Origin: Priestia taiwanensis
GTDB taxonomy: Bacteria > Bacillota > Bacilli > Bacillales > Bacillaceae_G
DNA: 64,000 nucleotides
Reading direction: 5' to 3'
Assembly (NCBI RefSeq): GCF_014638355.1
Contig: NZ_BMFK01000001.1
Location: 1,317,160-1,381,159 of the forward strand
Made by a program: the position numbers and the translations under genes. The notes beneath the pieces were generated by a model. The model saw only the letters and a list, made by a program, of their open reading frames with translations, ran no database searches and was not told the origin of the DNA. Shown one piece after another: positions 1-8,722 of this stretch (positions are counted from its first letter, which is position 1; each line of letters opens with the position of its first letter).

Positions 1-873
1 ATAAGAATACCATGAACCACTCTTTTGGACGATATCTAGTTCTGAACCGATATCAAGGATTTCACCTTCACGTGAAATTCCCTCTCCGTACATGATATCA
101 ACTTCTGCAACACGGAATGGTGGAGCTACTTTGTTCTTTACTACTTTAACCTTCGTCTTGTTACCTACAATATCATTTCCTTGCTTTAATTGTTCAGCAC
201 GACGTACTTCTAAACGAATTGTAGAATAGAACTTCAGTGCACGACCACCTGGTGTTGTTTCAGGGTTTCCGAACATTACGCCGACTTTTTCACGAATTTG
301 GTTAATGAAAATAGCAATTGTATTCGACTTGTTAATCGCACCTGATAATTTACGTAACGCTTGTGACATTAAACGTGCTTGAAGACCGACGTGTGAATCA
401 CCCATATCCCCTTCAATCTCCGCTTTTGGCACTAATGCCGCAACAGAGTCAATAACAATAATATCTACTGCGCCACTTCGAACAAGTGCCTCAGCAATTT
501 CTAACCCTTGCTCACCTGTATCTGGTTGAGAAAGAAGTAACTCATCAATGTTAACGCCTAATTTTTGTGCGTATACTGGATCTAAAGCATGCTCCGCATC
601 GATGAATGCAGCTTGTCCACCTTGGGCTTGCACTTCTGCAATCGCATGAAGAGAAACCGTTGTTTTACCAGAAGACTCTGGTCCATATACTTCTAAAATT
701 CTTCCGCGCGGATAACCGCCAACTCCTAATGCTATATCTAACGCTAATGAACCACTTGGCACAGTAGAAATTTTACGCTCTGACTGTTCCCCCAGTTTCA
801 TAACCGAACCTTTACCGAATTGTTTCTCAATTTGTTTTAACGCCATATCTAAAGCAGCTTGTCTATCGCTCAC
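1..873 (-). CDS. recA: RecA recombinase (C-terminal end cut by window edge)
   Basis: DNA strand-exchange ATPase that forms the nucleoprotein filament for homologous recombination and triggers LexA self-cleavage in the SOS response. The 291 codons present hold the whole N-terminal and ATPase core: Walker A GPESSGKT at about residues 64-71, a Walker B strand IIVVD near 138-142, and the conserved NQIREKVG loop. The family is about 340-350 residues, so roughly 55 C-terminal residues lie beyond base 1. The start is GTG, 6 to 11 bases after an AAGGAGG-like site; no ATG fits. The reading frame is open without interruption, so no intron is seen in this part. A LexA box and a sigma-A promoter precede it. 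Identification is near certain. Confidence 0.98.
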   Translation of the reverse strand, partial: MSDRQAALDMALKQIEKQFGKGSVMKLGEQSERKISTVPSGSLALDIALGVGGYPRGRILEVYGPESSGKTTVSLHAIAEVQAQGGQAAFIDAEHALDPVYAQKLGVNIDELLLSQPDTGEQGLEIAEALVRSGAVDIIVIDSVAALVPKAEIEGDMGDSHVGLQARLMSQALRKLSGAINKSNTIAIFINQIREKVGVMFGNPETTPGGRALKFYSTIRLEVRRAEQLKQGNDIVGNKTKVKVVKNKVAPPFRVAEVDIMYGEGISREGEILDIGSELDIVQKSGSWYSY

Positions 874-904
874 AATATTTCCTCCTTTGTGTTAACCTAT
901 TAAT

Positions 905-933
905 ACTATATCTTTTTTTTACCCATTTGCCAA
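905..933 (-). promoter_or_regulatory. sigma-A promoter of recA
   Basis: Read on the minus strand, a -35 element TTGGCA (928-933) and a -10 element TATAGT (905-910) are separated by 17 bases. It lies about 30 bases before the recA GTG start, with the LexA box just upstream of the -35. Confidence 0.7.
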
Positions 934-941
934 GTAAAAAT

Positions 942-955
942 CGAACATTTATTCG
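942..955 (-). promoter_or_regulatory. LexA (DinR) SOS box upstream of recA
   Basis: Minus strand reads CGAATAAATGTTCG, which matches the Gram-positive SOS consensus CGAAC-N4-GTTCG with one change. The same C-to-T variant is known in the B. subtilis recA box. It sits 9 bases upstream of the -35 element, so LexA bound here could block RNA polymerase. The assignment rests on sequence match and position. Confidence 0.8.
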
Positions 956-1021
956 ATTATTTTTCCACACCTATTTTCGCCATTTTTTCATTTTCCTATA
1001 CGAAACATCGATTTTCCTCAT

Positions 1022-1073
1022 AAAAAAATACAAGAAAAAGAAAACTAGAAGATCCTCACTCTTCTAGTTTTCT
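1022..1073 (-). terminator. Intrinsic terminator of cinA
   Basis: A 14-base-pair perfect stem (arms 1039-1052 and 1060-1073) with a 7-base loop is followed on the minus strand by a U-rich tract. The stem overlaps the cinA stop codon. It separates cinA from recA, so recA is expressed mainly from its own promoter. Confidence 0.85.
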
Positions 1074-2291
1074 CAATATATGATAGAGACCGTGCTTAAC
1101 AGCCCTCAATTTAATCTGCTCTCTTGTTCCAGCTATTTTTAACGAATGTACAACTTCTTCTTTCCCTTGTACAGAGATACCTATAAAGACTGTGCCTACT
1201 GGTTTCCCTTCAACCGAAGTAGGACCAGCTATACCTGTAAAACTAATACCTACTGTCGTATTAAATTGCTCACGTACATTTTTTGCTAAATATGCCGCAC
1301 ACCTTTCACTTACAGCACCGTCATGTTCCAGAACCTCTTTTGGTACATGTAACAATTGTTCTTTGCTTTCATTTGAGTAACAAACAATGCCACCTTTATA
1401 AATAGATGAAACACCACTATAGGCTGTAACACTATCTCCAAATAATCCACCCGTTAGACTTTCTGCGCTAGCTAGTGTATATCCACGTTGCTGTAGTAAC
1501 TCAATAACCTTACTAGCTAACGTCTCATCGTTATACCCATATACATACGTGCCAACACGTTCTCGAATTTGCTGCTCCATCTCTTCCAATAGATGGTTCG
1601 CTTCATCTTCTAACTTATGTTTCGCTGTTAATCGAATTGTTACTTCTCCATCACCAGCTAAAGGAGCAATTGTCGGATTCGTTTGCTCCTTAATAAGATC
1701 TAATAAAGCTGTTTCTAACGCCGCTTCACCAATCCCAAAAAAGCGCAGTACTTTTGAACGAATATACCCATCTGTTGCATATGTTTGCATGAAATAGTCT
1801 CGAACTTGATCAAACATTGGTATCATTTCTTTTGGCGGACCAGGAAGAAGGATAAATAGCGTCCCATTCACTTCTTTGGCCATTCCTGGAGCCATGCCGT
1901 GATGGTTCATAAATACAGTTGCCCCATCCAATACTAGCGCTTGCTTCTTATTATTTTCCGTTATTACTCGATTTGTCACTTGAAAAAACGATTCAATGGA
2001 ACGTAACGATTCCTCGTGATAAATGAGACTTGTTTGACAAAATTCAGCAATCGTCTCTTTCGTTATATCATCCTCCGTCGGTCCTAAACCACCTGTGAAT
2101 AAAAGGATATCAGCCCTTTTAGATGCAGTAGAAATCGCATCACGCAACCTTAATTTATTATCGCCTACCACAGTATGGTAATAACAATTATGCCCTAACG
2201 TTGCGAGTTGCCTTGATATATATTGCGCATTTGTATTTGCAATTTGGCCAAGTAACAGCTCTGTTCCAACTGCAATAATTTCCACATTCAT
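1056..2291 (-). CDS. cinA: CinA: competence/damage-inducible protein, nicotinamide-nucleotide amidase family
   Basis: Two-domain protein of 411 residues, close to the usual length. The N-terminal MoaB/MogA-like domain (about 1-170) carries TGGLGPTEDD at 66-75. The C-terminal CinA domain (about 255-405) has the ASAESLTGG and GISFTGIAGP signatures of the NMN deamidase/amidohydrolase fold. The family recycles NMN, or removes damaged pyridine nucleotides, in the cytoplasm. In Firmicutes cinA lies beside recA and is competence-linked; that link is known for relatives, not shown here. It follows pgsA by about 33 bases and ends in a strong terminator overlapping its stop codon. The ATG start follows a GGGGGAT-type ribosome site. 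Confidence 0.95.
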   Translation of the reverse strand: MNVEIIAVGTELLLGQIANTNAQYISRQLATLGHNCYYHTVVGDNKLRLRDAISTASKRADILLFTGGLGPTEDDITKETIAEFCQTSLIYHEESLRSIESFFQVTNRVITENNKKQALVLDGATVFMNHHGMAPGMAKEVNGTLFILLPGPPKEMIPMFDQVRDYFMQTYATDGYIRSKVLRFFGIGEAALETALLDLIKEQTNPTIAPLAGDGEVTIRLTAKHKLEDEANHLLEEMEQQIRERVGTYVYGYNDETLASKVIELLQQRGYTLASAESLTGGLFGDSVTAYSGVSSIYKGGIVCYSNESKEQLLHVPKEVLEHDGAVSERCAAYLAKNVREQFNTTVGISFTGIAGPTSVEGKPVGTVFIGISVQGKEEVVHSLKIAGTREQIKLRAVKHGLYHILRKLEE

Positions 2292-2324
2292 CTGCTATCC
2301 CCCACCTTCGCACATTTCCTCTTT

Positions 2325-2900
2325 TTAGCGCTGAGATAAAACTTCTTTATTCTTATTGAAGTAATCCCATCCAGATACGATTGTTAAAATAACAGCAATC
2401 CACATACTAATTTCATCCATTGGGACATTAATATAATTAAATGGTACATTATGTAGTAAATACAATATAATTGCCGTTAGTTGCATCCATGTTTTTAATT
2501 TACCTAACATATTAGCAGCTACTACTTCACCCTTACCCGCTAAAATTAAACGTAGACCAGTAACAGCAAATTCTCTACTAATAATAACAATTACCATCCA
2601 CGTTTGGACGTATCCTAAATCTACTAAAACAATTAATGCTGATGACACTAGTAACTTATCTGCCAACGGATCTAAAAACTTCCCTAAATTCGTTATAAGA
2701 TTATGTTTTCTAGCATAATAACCATCAATCCAGTCTGTTAACGCTGCCACAGAGAAAAGTACCACTCCAACCAAATGTGTATATGGAATCATTTCATCCC
2801 CAATAGTTACAATGCCCCAGTCAATTGGAGCTAACATAACAATTAAAAACAAGGGAATTAAAAGGATTCGAGAAAGTGTTATTTTATTAGGTATATTCAC
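2325..2900 (-). CDS. pgsA: PgsA: CDP-diacylglycerol-glycerol-3-phosphate 3-phosphatidyltransferase
   Basis: Integral membrane enzyme making phosphatidylglycerol phosphate, the committed step to phosphatidylglycerol. The CDP-alcohol phosphotransferase motif is complete at residues 56-81: DWIDGYYAR, then eight residues, then G-x3-D-P-L-A-D. Several hydrophobic segments fit the usual six helices. The longest ORF begins at 2933 with ATG, but GTG at 2900 is preceded by GGAGG at a 7-base distance and gives the family N-terminus (NIPNKITLSR), so I use 191 residues. It lies between rodZ and cinA, as in B. subtilis. Confidence 0.95.
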   Translation of the reverse strand: MNIPNKITLSRILLIPLFLIVMLAPIDWGIVTIGDEMIPYTHLVGVVLFSVAALTDWIDGYYARKHNLITNLGKFLDPLADKLLVSSALIVLVDLGYVQTWMVIVIISREFAVTGLRLILAGKGEVVAANMLGKLKTWMQLTAIILYLLHNVPFNYINVPMDEISMWIAVILTIVSGWDYFNKNKEVLSQR

Positions 2901-2995
2901 TCTTATTCCTCCATCAATGTATCGTACTATCATTTTTCATAGTCATATTCATTATAACCATTAATTATGTAGGTCATATATGTGAGAAAAAGTCA

Positions 2996-3910
2996 TCATG
3001 AAGATGATGACTCCTTCTTCTCACCTATATTTTTAATAGTAATAATTTGATGGATATTTTTCGTTGTTTCTAATGGGTATTCCATCTCTTGACCATTAAT
3101 TTTAAATTTCACATGCGGTGTACTACCAATGTTGATTTCAACTTCACTTTCTTCTGTCAAGATAAGCTCTTTCGTGTCACCCGCTTTTAATGTCGTTGTA
3201 AGAAGTTGCCCTTTCTTACTACCTGGTTTTCCAACACTCACATAAGACTCTTTGTCTGTCGCAACTAACTCAAGAACAAATGCTTTATTTGGGTTATTTG
3301 TTAACTCAGCCGTTGTTCTCTTTCCTTTTGAAGGACTATATGTAAGTTTTTGTTCTAAAACTGGTTCAGCCGGTGGCTCTTCTTTTTCTTCTTCTTTTTC
3401 TTCTTCTTTCTTTTCTTCCTTCGGCTCTTCTTTCGGTTCAGCCGGTTTCTCTACTTCTGTCGCATTCGTTTTCGGCTTTGGTTGTTCAACATTATTTACA
3501 GTAGGCGCTTTTGCTTGAAAGATAAACCAAGCTGCTACCAACACTCCAATAATTGCTGATACAACTAGAATACGTGGAATGTAATCCATCACTTTTGAAT
3601 TCTTTACCGATACTTTCTCTTTTCTTGTTAATACCGGCTCTTCTTTTTCTTCTTTATCCTCTGTTTGAGGAATTGTATTTGGAGTCGTAGAGAAATGGTT
3701 TTCAATTAGTTGCTTTGAATCCAACCCTACTGCATCTGCGTACTGTTTAATAAATGCTCGCACATAAAAATCACCAGGTAACACATTAAAGTTCCCTTTT
3801 TCAATGCTTACTAAATACCTCTTCTGAATTTTCGTGCTTTCTTGTAATTCGTCAAGCGATATCCCTTTCGCCTCACGCGCTTCCTTCAAGACTTGTCCTA
3901 ATTCTGTCAA
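2996..3910 (-). CDS. rodZ: RodZ/YmfM: membrane cell-shape protein with cytoplasmic HTH
   Basis: A helix-turn-helix of the Xre type occupies about residues 3-65, a single transmembrane helix about 111-132, then a very Lys/Glu/Pro-rich linker (about 150-182) and a C-terminal extracellular beta domain (DUF4115-like). This is the RodZ layout, a partner of MreB in rod-shape maintenance. The linker DNA is a purine-rich repeat of Glu/Lys codons and could vary in length between strains. The longest ORF uses GTG at 3919, but that codon overlaps the GAGGTG ribosome site. TTG at 3910 sits 6 bases after it and gives the family start (TELGQVLKEAREAKG), so 304 residues are preferred. Confidence 0.9.
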   Translation of the reverse strand: MTELGQVLKEAREAKGISLDELQESTKIQKRYLVSIEKGNFNVLPGDFYVRAFIKQYADAVGLDSKQLIENHFSTTPNTIPQTEDKEEKEEPVLTRKEKVSVKNSKVMDYIPRILVVSAIIGVLVAAWFIFQAKAPTVNNVEQPKPKTNATEVEKPAEPKEEPKEEKKEEEKEEEKEEPPAEPVLEQKLTYSPSKGKRTTAELTNNPNKAFVLELVATDKESYVSVGKPGSKKGQLLTTTLKAGDTKELILTEESEVEINIGSTPHVKFKINGQEMEYPLETTKNIHQIITIKNIGEKKESSSS

Positions 3911-3931
3911 TGATAACACCTCAATACTTTT

Positions 3932-4723
3932 TTAAAAATCAAACATAGAGAAATGACCCGATGAATTCCCTTTCATTTCATCTATTACTTCATATGTGAT
4001 TTCCTCTTCATCACTATTACGAAGTTCAATAATATAGTCGAAATCATCCAACGTATACTCAGACTGGCTTACGAATACATCTGGATGTTCAATTACTTTT
4101 GTAGATGGTAATTGCATAATTTCACGTAATAACTGCCAATGACGTTCGTTCGCCCGCATTGTCGAAACAATTCCGTCAATAATATATATATTATTGTCAC
4201 TATATTCCTCTTCAATTAACTGACTTCGTATCGTTTGTTTAATAAGAGTCGACGATACAAATAACCACCTTTTGTTCGCACATACGCTAGATGCAACGAT
4301 TGATTCTGTCTTTCCAACTCGCGGCATACCACGTATTCCTATTAATTTATGTCCGTCTTTCTTAAACAATTCAGCCATGAAGTCAACTAACAATCCAAGT
4401 TCATCACGAACGAAACGAAATGTTTTCTTGTCATCTGCATCCCGCTGAATATACCTACCGTGTCGCACAGCAAGGCGATCACGTAGCGAAGGTTGTCTTA
4501 GCTTCGTTACCGTTATATTATCCATTGTATTAAGGATTGATTCGAGTCTTCTAATTTGCTCATTATTTTCACATAATAATAGCATACCACGTAGTCTATC
4601 ATCAACACCGTTAATTGTGACAATATTTATTCCGAGCATCCCGATGAGAGAAGAAACATCTCCAAGTAAACCAGGACGGTTTTTATGTATCTCGTACTCA
4701 AAATACCATTCCGTTTTCTCCAT
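3932..4723 (-). CDS. ymfK: YmfK: DUF3388 protein with ACT-like and P-loop-like regions
   Basis: Conserved Bacillus protein of unknown function, 263 residues from the ATG at 4723, which follows a GAGGGGG ribosome site (the longer ORF to 4807 is not supported). Residues 7-80 look like an ACT domain (RPGLLGDVSSLIGMLGINI), a ligand-sensing fold. Residues 132-139 read GMPRVGKT, a full GxxxxGKT P-loop. NNIYIID around 177-183 could serve as Walker B. This suggests a nucleotide-binding protein under small-molecule control, which is inference. It lies 22 bases from rodZ, so the two are probably co-transcribed. Confidence 0.85.
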   Translation of the reverse strand: MEKTEWYFEYEIHKNRPGLLGDVSSLIGMLGINIVTINGVDDRLRGMLLLCENNEQIRRLESILNTMDNITVTKLRQPSLRDRLAVRHGRYIQRDADDKKTFRFVRDELGLLVDFMAELFKKDGHKLIGIRGMPRVGKTESIVASSVCANKRWLFVSSTLIKQTIRSQLIEEEYSDNNIYIIDGIVSTMRANERHWQLLREIMQLPSTKVIEHPDVFVSQSEYTLDDFDYIIELRNSDEEEITYEVIDEMKGNSSGHFSMFDF

Positions 4724-4904
4724 ACCGCTTCCCCCTCGCTTTTTCCCATCTCTTCCTATAATATCTGATTTTCTGGAAATAGAAAAGGTATATTCATCAA
4801 TTAACAAGTAAAAATATGCACATTTCTACCCGTGCTTCTTTATTTTCTGTAAAAAAATCGATTGGACTACATAGATATATCTTCCTATTATAAAAATCAC
4901 TAAT

Positions 4905-4944
4905 AAAAAAACAGGGAGACCTATATGAGGTCTCCCTGTTTTTT
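4905..4944 (-). terminator. Intrinsic terminator after ymfJ
   Basis: Inverted repeat with arms AACAGGGAGACCT and AGGTCTCCCTGTT, with A and T runs on both flanks, just after the ymfJ stop. The symmetric flanks mean it could act in both directions. It separates ymfJ from ymfK. The remaining sequence between 4724 and 4904 is AT-rich with no gene. Confidence 0.9.
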
Positions 4945-4950
4945 AAAAAA

Positions 4951-5196
4951 TTATTTACCCACAAGCTTTACCATTAAATTTGCAATTATATGTTGCTCTT
5001 CTTCTGATGCTACTTTCCAAAGATCGGAAAGTAGCTTTTCTTGCTCATTTCGCGGCTCTACTTCATTTGCTAAATAGTTACCAATACGAAATGCCATTTC
5101 TGAAACAGCACCACCAGCTGTACCTTCTCCTTGTATAGCATCTAGACGTTCTCCTAAAAAGGATTTCCATTGTTCGAAATTATCGAGAACAGACAT
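4951..5196 (-). CDS. ymfJ: YmfJ: DUF3243 small protein
   Basis: Small acidic cytoplasmic protein of 81 residues, matching the B. subtilis YmfJ family (DUF3243, about 80-85 residues) in sequence and position. It is predicted helical, with no membrane segment and no catalytic motif visible. Function is unknown. It starts with ATG after AAGGAGTGTT and ends before a strong terminator, closing the ymfF-ymfH-ymfI-ymfJ group. Confidence 0.88.
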   Translation of the reverse strand: MSVLDNFEQWKSFLGERLDAIQGEGTAGGAVSEMAFRIGNYLANEVEPRNEQEKLLSDLWKVASEEEQHIIANLMVKLVGK

Positions 5197-5264
5197 ACTA
5201 ACACTCCTTTTCCTAAAAGTTCATTGTTAGTATGAAACGAAGTTCCCTATCTTATACAGTATTC

Positions 5265-5990
5265 CTAACAATGCCATCCTCCGTTCACTCCAATTACTTG
5301 ACCTGTTACGTAACTTGCTTGCGGAGATAATAAAAATGACACAACGTTTGCCACCTCTTCGCTCTTTGCCATTCTCCCAAGTGGAATCTCTTCTTCGATA
5401 AGTGCAATATCTTCATCTGAAAATGACTCCATCATTTTCGTTTCGACTGCACCTGGTGCGATACCGTTCACACGAATATTACTTGGCGCTAGTTCCTTCG
5501 CTAACGCTTTGACATACGTATTTTGCGCGCCTTTTAGCATAGAGTATAGTACTTCACACGACGCACCAATTTGCCCCCAAATAGATGAAATAACAACAAT
5601 ATTCCCACTTTTTAGTTTCACCATAGATGGGATAAATCGATTGCATAATGTATATAAGCTAGTGACATGCAATTGAATCATCGTTTGCATTTCTTGTTCA
5701 GAGACGTCCGTCACTAAGCCCACCATACTTTTTCCGGCTGTATACACCACATTTTCAATGGGGTGGTGAATTTGCGAAGCAATTTCAGCGACTGCTGTAC
5801 TTTGTGCTAAATCCGCTTTTACACAGTAACATTCCATTCCAGCTCGCTGTAACTCATCATATAACGAATGGATACCTTCTAAATTTCGATAATAATGTAA
5901 ATATAAACCGTAGCCTTCTTCCCCTAATTTTCGTGCGATAGCTGCACCAATACCACCGCTTGCGCCTGTAATTAATACGTATTTCTTCAT
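5265..5990 (-). CDS. ymfI: YmfI: short-chain dehydrogenase, EF-P 5-aminopentanone reductase
   Basis: Classical SDR of 241 residues: cofactor motif TGASGGIG at 8-15, catalytic Ser near 135-136, and YxxxK with Tyr149 and Lys153. In B. subtilis, YmfI is the reductase that completes the 5-aminopentanol modification of elongation factor P, which helps ribosomes through polyproline. The assignment rests on family and on the conserved ymfF-ymfH-ymfI order. It follows ymfH by 30 bases and is probably co-transcribed with it. A generic 3-oxoacyl reductase is the main alternative. Confidence 0.88.
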   Translation of the reverse strand: MKKYVLITGASGGIGAAIARKLGEEGYGLYLHYYRNLEGIHSLYDELQRAGMECYCVKADLAQSTAVAEIASQIHHPIENVVYTAGKSMVGLVTDVSEQEMQTMIQLHVTSLYTLCNRFIPSMVKLKSGNIVVISSIWGQIGASCEVLYSMLKGAQNTYVKALAKELAPSNIRVNGIAPGAVETKMMESFSDEDIALIEEEIPLGRMAKSEEVANVVSFLLSPQASYVTGQVIGVNGGWHC

Positions 5991-6020
5991 TTTCTTCCTC
6001 TTTCTTCTAGCCCTGTCTTA

Positions 6021-7307
6021 CTATGCTTTTGGCAGCACTTGGCATACACTTATTCTCTCTTCTGCTACAAACTGATCTGCCACTTGCTTAATATCTTCTA
6101 CTGTAATCTTCTCTAACATCGGTACAACATCAAATAAACTCATCTCATTAAATGCGTAACGAGTAAATTGATTTGCAATAAACTCTGGTGAATTAATTGC
6201 TCGTAAGAAACTACCAATTTTCTTCTTCTTCACTCTCTCAATTGCCTCTTGTTCAATATTAGCTTCCTTCGTTTGCAACAATAACGTCTGGATACGTGTT
6301 GCTAATTCATCAGGTTGCTTCGTATCGCCGCCAATCATCGCAAAGCCAAAGCCATACTCTTCTGAGTAATCAAAGAAGAAACTATCGTCAATTAACCCTT
6401 CTCCGTATAAATGTTGATATGCTTCTGAACCTTTTCCGAATAAGTAGTCAAGTAAGAGACTAATGCATAATTCATTCTTCAATAAATCATCCGCCTGCCT
6501 TGTTGGCTCATATGCTTTAATACCAACGAGACATTTCGGTGTTTGCACGGACATGTGCATCACTTTTTTCTTCTCATTTACTTCTACTGGTTCCTCTTCA
6601 AAAAATCGTTCAATCGGCTTTGCATTTTCAAATGTTCGTTTCGCTTGGTTTGCACGAACAAGCTCCATCGTTTCATCTGGCGTAACAGCACCAACAATAA
6701 AGACAAGCATGTTACTTGGGTGATAGAACGTATGATAGCACTCGTATAATAATTCTGCTGTGATTGGCGTAATTGATTCAATTGTTCCTGCAATATCAAT
6801 ATGAACTGGATGGTTTTTATACAAACTTTGAATTAAGCCAAAATATAGACGCCAGTCCGGATTATCATCATACATTTTAATCTCCTGACCGATAATACCT
6901 TTTTCCTTCTCGACCGTCTTCTCTGTAAAGTATGGTTCCTGTACGAAGTCAAGTAATGTTTCAATATTTTTCTCTACGTCTGATGTACTAGAAAACAAGT
7001 ACGCTGTTCGCGTGAAAGACGTGAACGCATTCGCCGACGCCCCTTGCTTACTAAAGTCTTGGAACACATCGCCATGCTCTTTCTCAAATAATTTATGCTC
7101 TAAAAAGTGAGCAATACCATCCGGCACTCGCTTCGCTTCACTTTCCCCAAGCGGTACAAAATGATTATCAATTGAACCGTACTTCGTCGTAAACGTTACG
7201 AAAGTTTTGTTAAATCCTTGTTTTGGCAAAATATATACAGCTAAGCCATTTGGCATTTTTTCATAGTAAAGTGTTTCATCTAATTGTTCAAAGTGCAACT
7301 TCTCCAT
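6021..7307 (-). CDS. ymfH: YmfH: M16-family zinc peptidase, active-type subunit
   Basis: M16 (pitrilysin/processing-peptidase) protein of 428 residues. The inverted zinc motif HFLEH is at 67-71, in the N-terminal half, so the zinc site is present. The C-terminal half is the second M16 fold. Its neighbour YmfF lacks the zinc motif but keeps the R/Y motif typical of the partner half, so the two probably form a heterodimer. Annotation tradition links both to the EF-P aminopentanol modification because of ymfI; the substrate is unknown. ymfF ends one base before the ymfH start, so the pair is translationally linked. Confidence 0.9.
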   Translation of the reverse strand: MEKLHFEQLDETLYYEKMPNGLAVYILPKQGFNKTFVTFTTKYGSIDNHFVPLGESEAKRVPDGIAHFLEHKLFEKEHGDVFQDFSKQGASANAFTSFTRTAYLFSSTSDVEKNIETLLDFVQEPYFTEKTVEKEKGIIGQEIKMYDDNPDWRLYFGLIQSLYKNHPVHIDIAGTIESITPITAELLYECYHTFYHPSNMLVFIVGAVTPDETMELVRANQAKRTFENAKPIERFFEEEPVEVNEKKKVMHMSVQTPKCLVGIKAYEPTRQADDLLKNELCISLLLDYLFGKGSEAYQHLYGEGLIDDSFFFDYSEEYGFGFAMIGGDTKQPDELATRIQTLLLQTKEANIEQEAIERVKKKKIGSFLRAINSPEFIANQFTRYAFNEMSLFDVVPMLEKITVEDIKQVADQFVAEERISVCQVLPKA

Positions 7308-8585
7308 TTACTTTCCCTCCGTTCCTTTTAAGAAGTAAATTGTATCTAGTTCTACTTTGTTTGCAACTGCAACTATCTCATCTTTCGTGACTTTCTCTAC
7401 ATTCGCTACCCACTCACTCATCGGGCGCTCACAACCAGCAACAACGTTATGATACATCATTTCAATCGTTCCGCGTGACGTATCAATGCTCTCTAACAAC
7501 TGATTACGAATAACAGCCTTTGTTTGGGTAATTTCTTGATCTGTGAAATCACCATCTTTCATTGCTTGCATCTGTTCTTTAATAATCGTAACAGCCTTCT
7601 CATAATTCTCTGCTTCAATACCAGCCATCACCATAAGTAAACCTTTATGACTTTCATAACGGGAAGCTGCATAATACGCTAAACTATTCTTCTCACGAAC
7701 ATTAATAAATAATTTCGAATGAGAGAACCCGCCAAATATTCCGTTAAACACTTGAAGTGCATAGTAGTCTTGATCGCAATAGGATGTATGTGTGCGGTAG
7801 CCAATATGTAATTTTCCTTGGTGAATATCTTGCTTCTCGATTATTTCTTTTTCTTCTACTTTGATTGATTCCGTTTTCTTTTCGTTTGTAACAGTGGCAC
7901 ATGAAGGCAGTGTAAAGTATTTATTTACCATCTCTATACAATCACTTTCTTCTACATCTCCGATGATATAGATATCCTTACAATCCGACTCAAGCATTTG
8001 TTTATAATACGTATATAACATCTTATTATCAATTTTTTGGACATCTGCTACTTTCCCATTTGCATTTAACTGATACACTTCATTTTTGCACATTTCTTCC
8101 ATCAAGCGTTCATTTGCATAACGTAACTTATCATCGAAAACGGATTGAATACGTTGAACTAACGAACGCTTTTCATTTTCCACAATGGATGTAGAGAAAC
8201 CATCTCCCTCTACAAGTGGCTGAAGTAAAACCTCACTTAAAAGTGCCAATGCTTTCTCAAATAGTGGCGTTGTATCTTGTAGATACTTCTCATTTACAAT
8301 ATCCATATAAAAACTCATCACATGGTAGTCACCTTTTTTGCCTACATCGACACTTAATGAAGCACCATACATTTCTTCTAAATATTGCCTCACTTCTCTT
8401 GTACTTGCTAATGACTTCGTCGCACTTTGTAATACGTATGGTAATAATGCTCGTAATGAAACGGTATCTTCTTGAAGAGGGGCCTTAAGTCGTAGGACAA
8501 ATGTATTTGTTTTATACTTTTTTGTCGGAATTGTATGAAGTGTAATCCCTGTTAATGCTTTCGTATGTTCTTCCATGAACTTCAT
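7308..8585 (-). CDS. ymfF: YmfF: M16-family peptidase-like protein lacking the zinc motif
   Basis: Paralogue of YmfH, 425 residues. No HxxEH is found, so it should be catalytically silent alone. The C-terminal half has the FINVREKNSLAYY segment, which resembles the R/Y substrate-contact motif of M16B enzymes. The longest ORF starts at 8621, but ATG at 8585 follows AAGGAGG at the right distance, so this start is chosen. It begins the ymf group and abuts ymfH. Likely a regulatory or scaffold half of a YmfF-YmfH peptidase; this is inference from the complementary motifs. Confidence 0.9.
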   Translation of the reverse strand: MKFMEEHTKALTGITLHTIPTKKYKTNTFVLRLKAPLQEDTVSLRALLPYVLQSATKSLASTREVRQYLEEMYGASLSVDVGKKGDYHVMSFYMDIVNEKYLQDTTPLFEKALALLSEVLLQPLVEGDGFSTSIVENEKRSLVQRIQSVFDDKLRYANERLMEEMCKNEVYQLNANGKVADVQKIDNKMLYTYYKQMLESDCKDIYIIGDVEESDCIEMVNKYFTLPSCATVTNEKKTESIKVEEKEIIEKQDIHQGKLHIGYRTHTSYCDQDYYALQVFNGIFGGFSHSKLFINVREKNSLAYYAASRYESHKGLLMVMAGIEAENYEKAVTIIKEQMQAMKDGDFTDQEITQTKAVIRNQLLESIDTSRGTIEMMYHNVVAGCERPMSEWVANVEKVTKDEIVAVANKVELDTIYFLKGTEGK

Positions 8586-8679
8586 ATGTGAATACCTCCT
8601 TATAATACTTATTATTCCCACTATACACGTACCCTTCCTATTATTTCAACTTCCTTCATACTATTCCCATTCCAAAGAA

Positions 8680-8717
8680 AAATAAAAGAAGGAAAGACGT
8701 ATACATCTTCCCTTCTT
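8680..8717 (-). terminator. Intrinsic terminator of the nup operon
   Basis: Stem with arms AGAAGGGAAGA and TCTTTCCTTCT followed on the minus strand by TTTATTTTT, directly after the nupQ stop. It ends the gntR-nupN-nupO-nupP-nupQ unit before ymfF. Confidence 0.85.
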
Positions 8718-8722
8718 TCTCT

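Noticed and set aside
1-873. Group I intron or intein in recA
   Set aside because: The coding frame is continuous across all 291 visible codons with normal RecA sequence.
3252-3518. Plus-strand Ser/Phe-rich ORF opposite rodZ
   Set aside because: It is the shadow of the Glu/Lys-rich RodZ linker.
4724-4807. 28-residue N-terminal extension of YmfK
   Set aside because: No ribosome site at 4807, and ATG at 4723 follows GAGGGGG.
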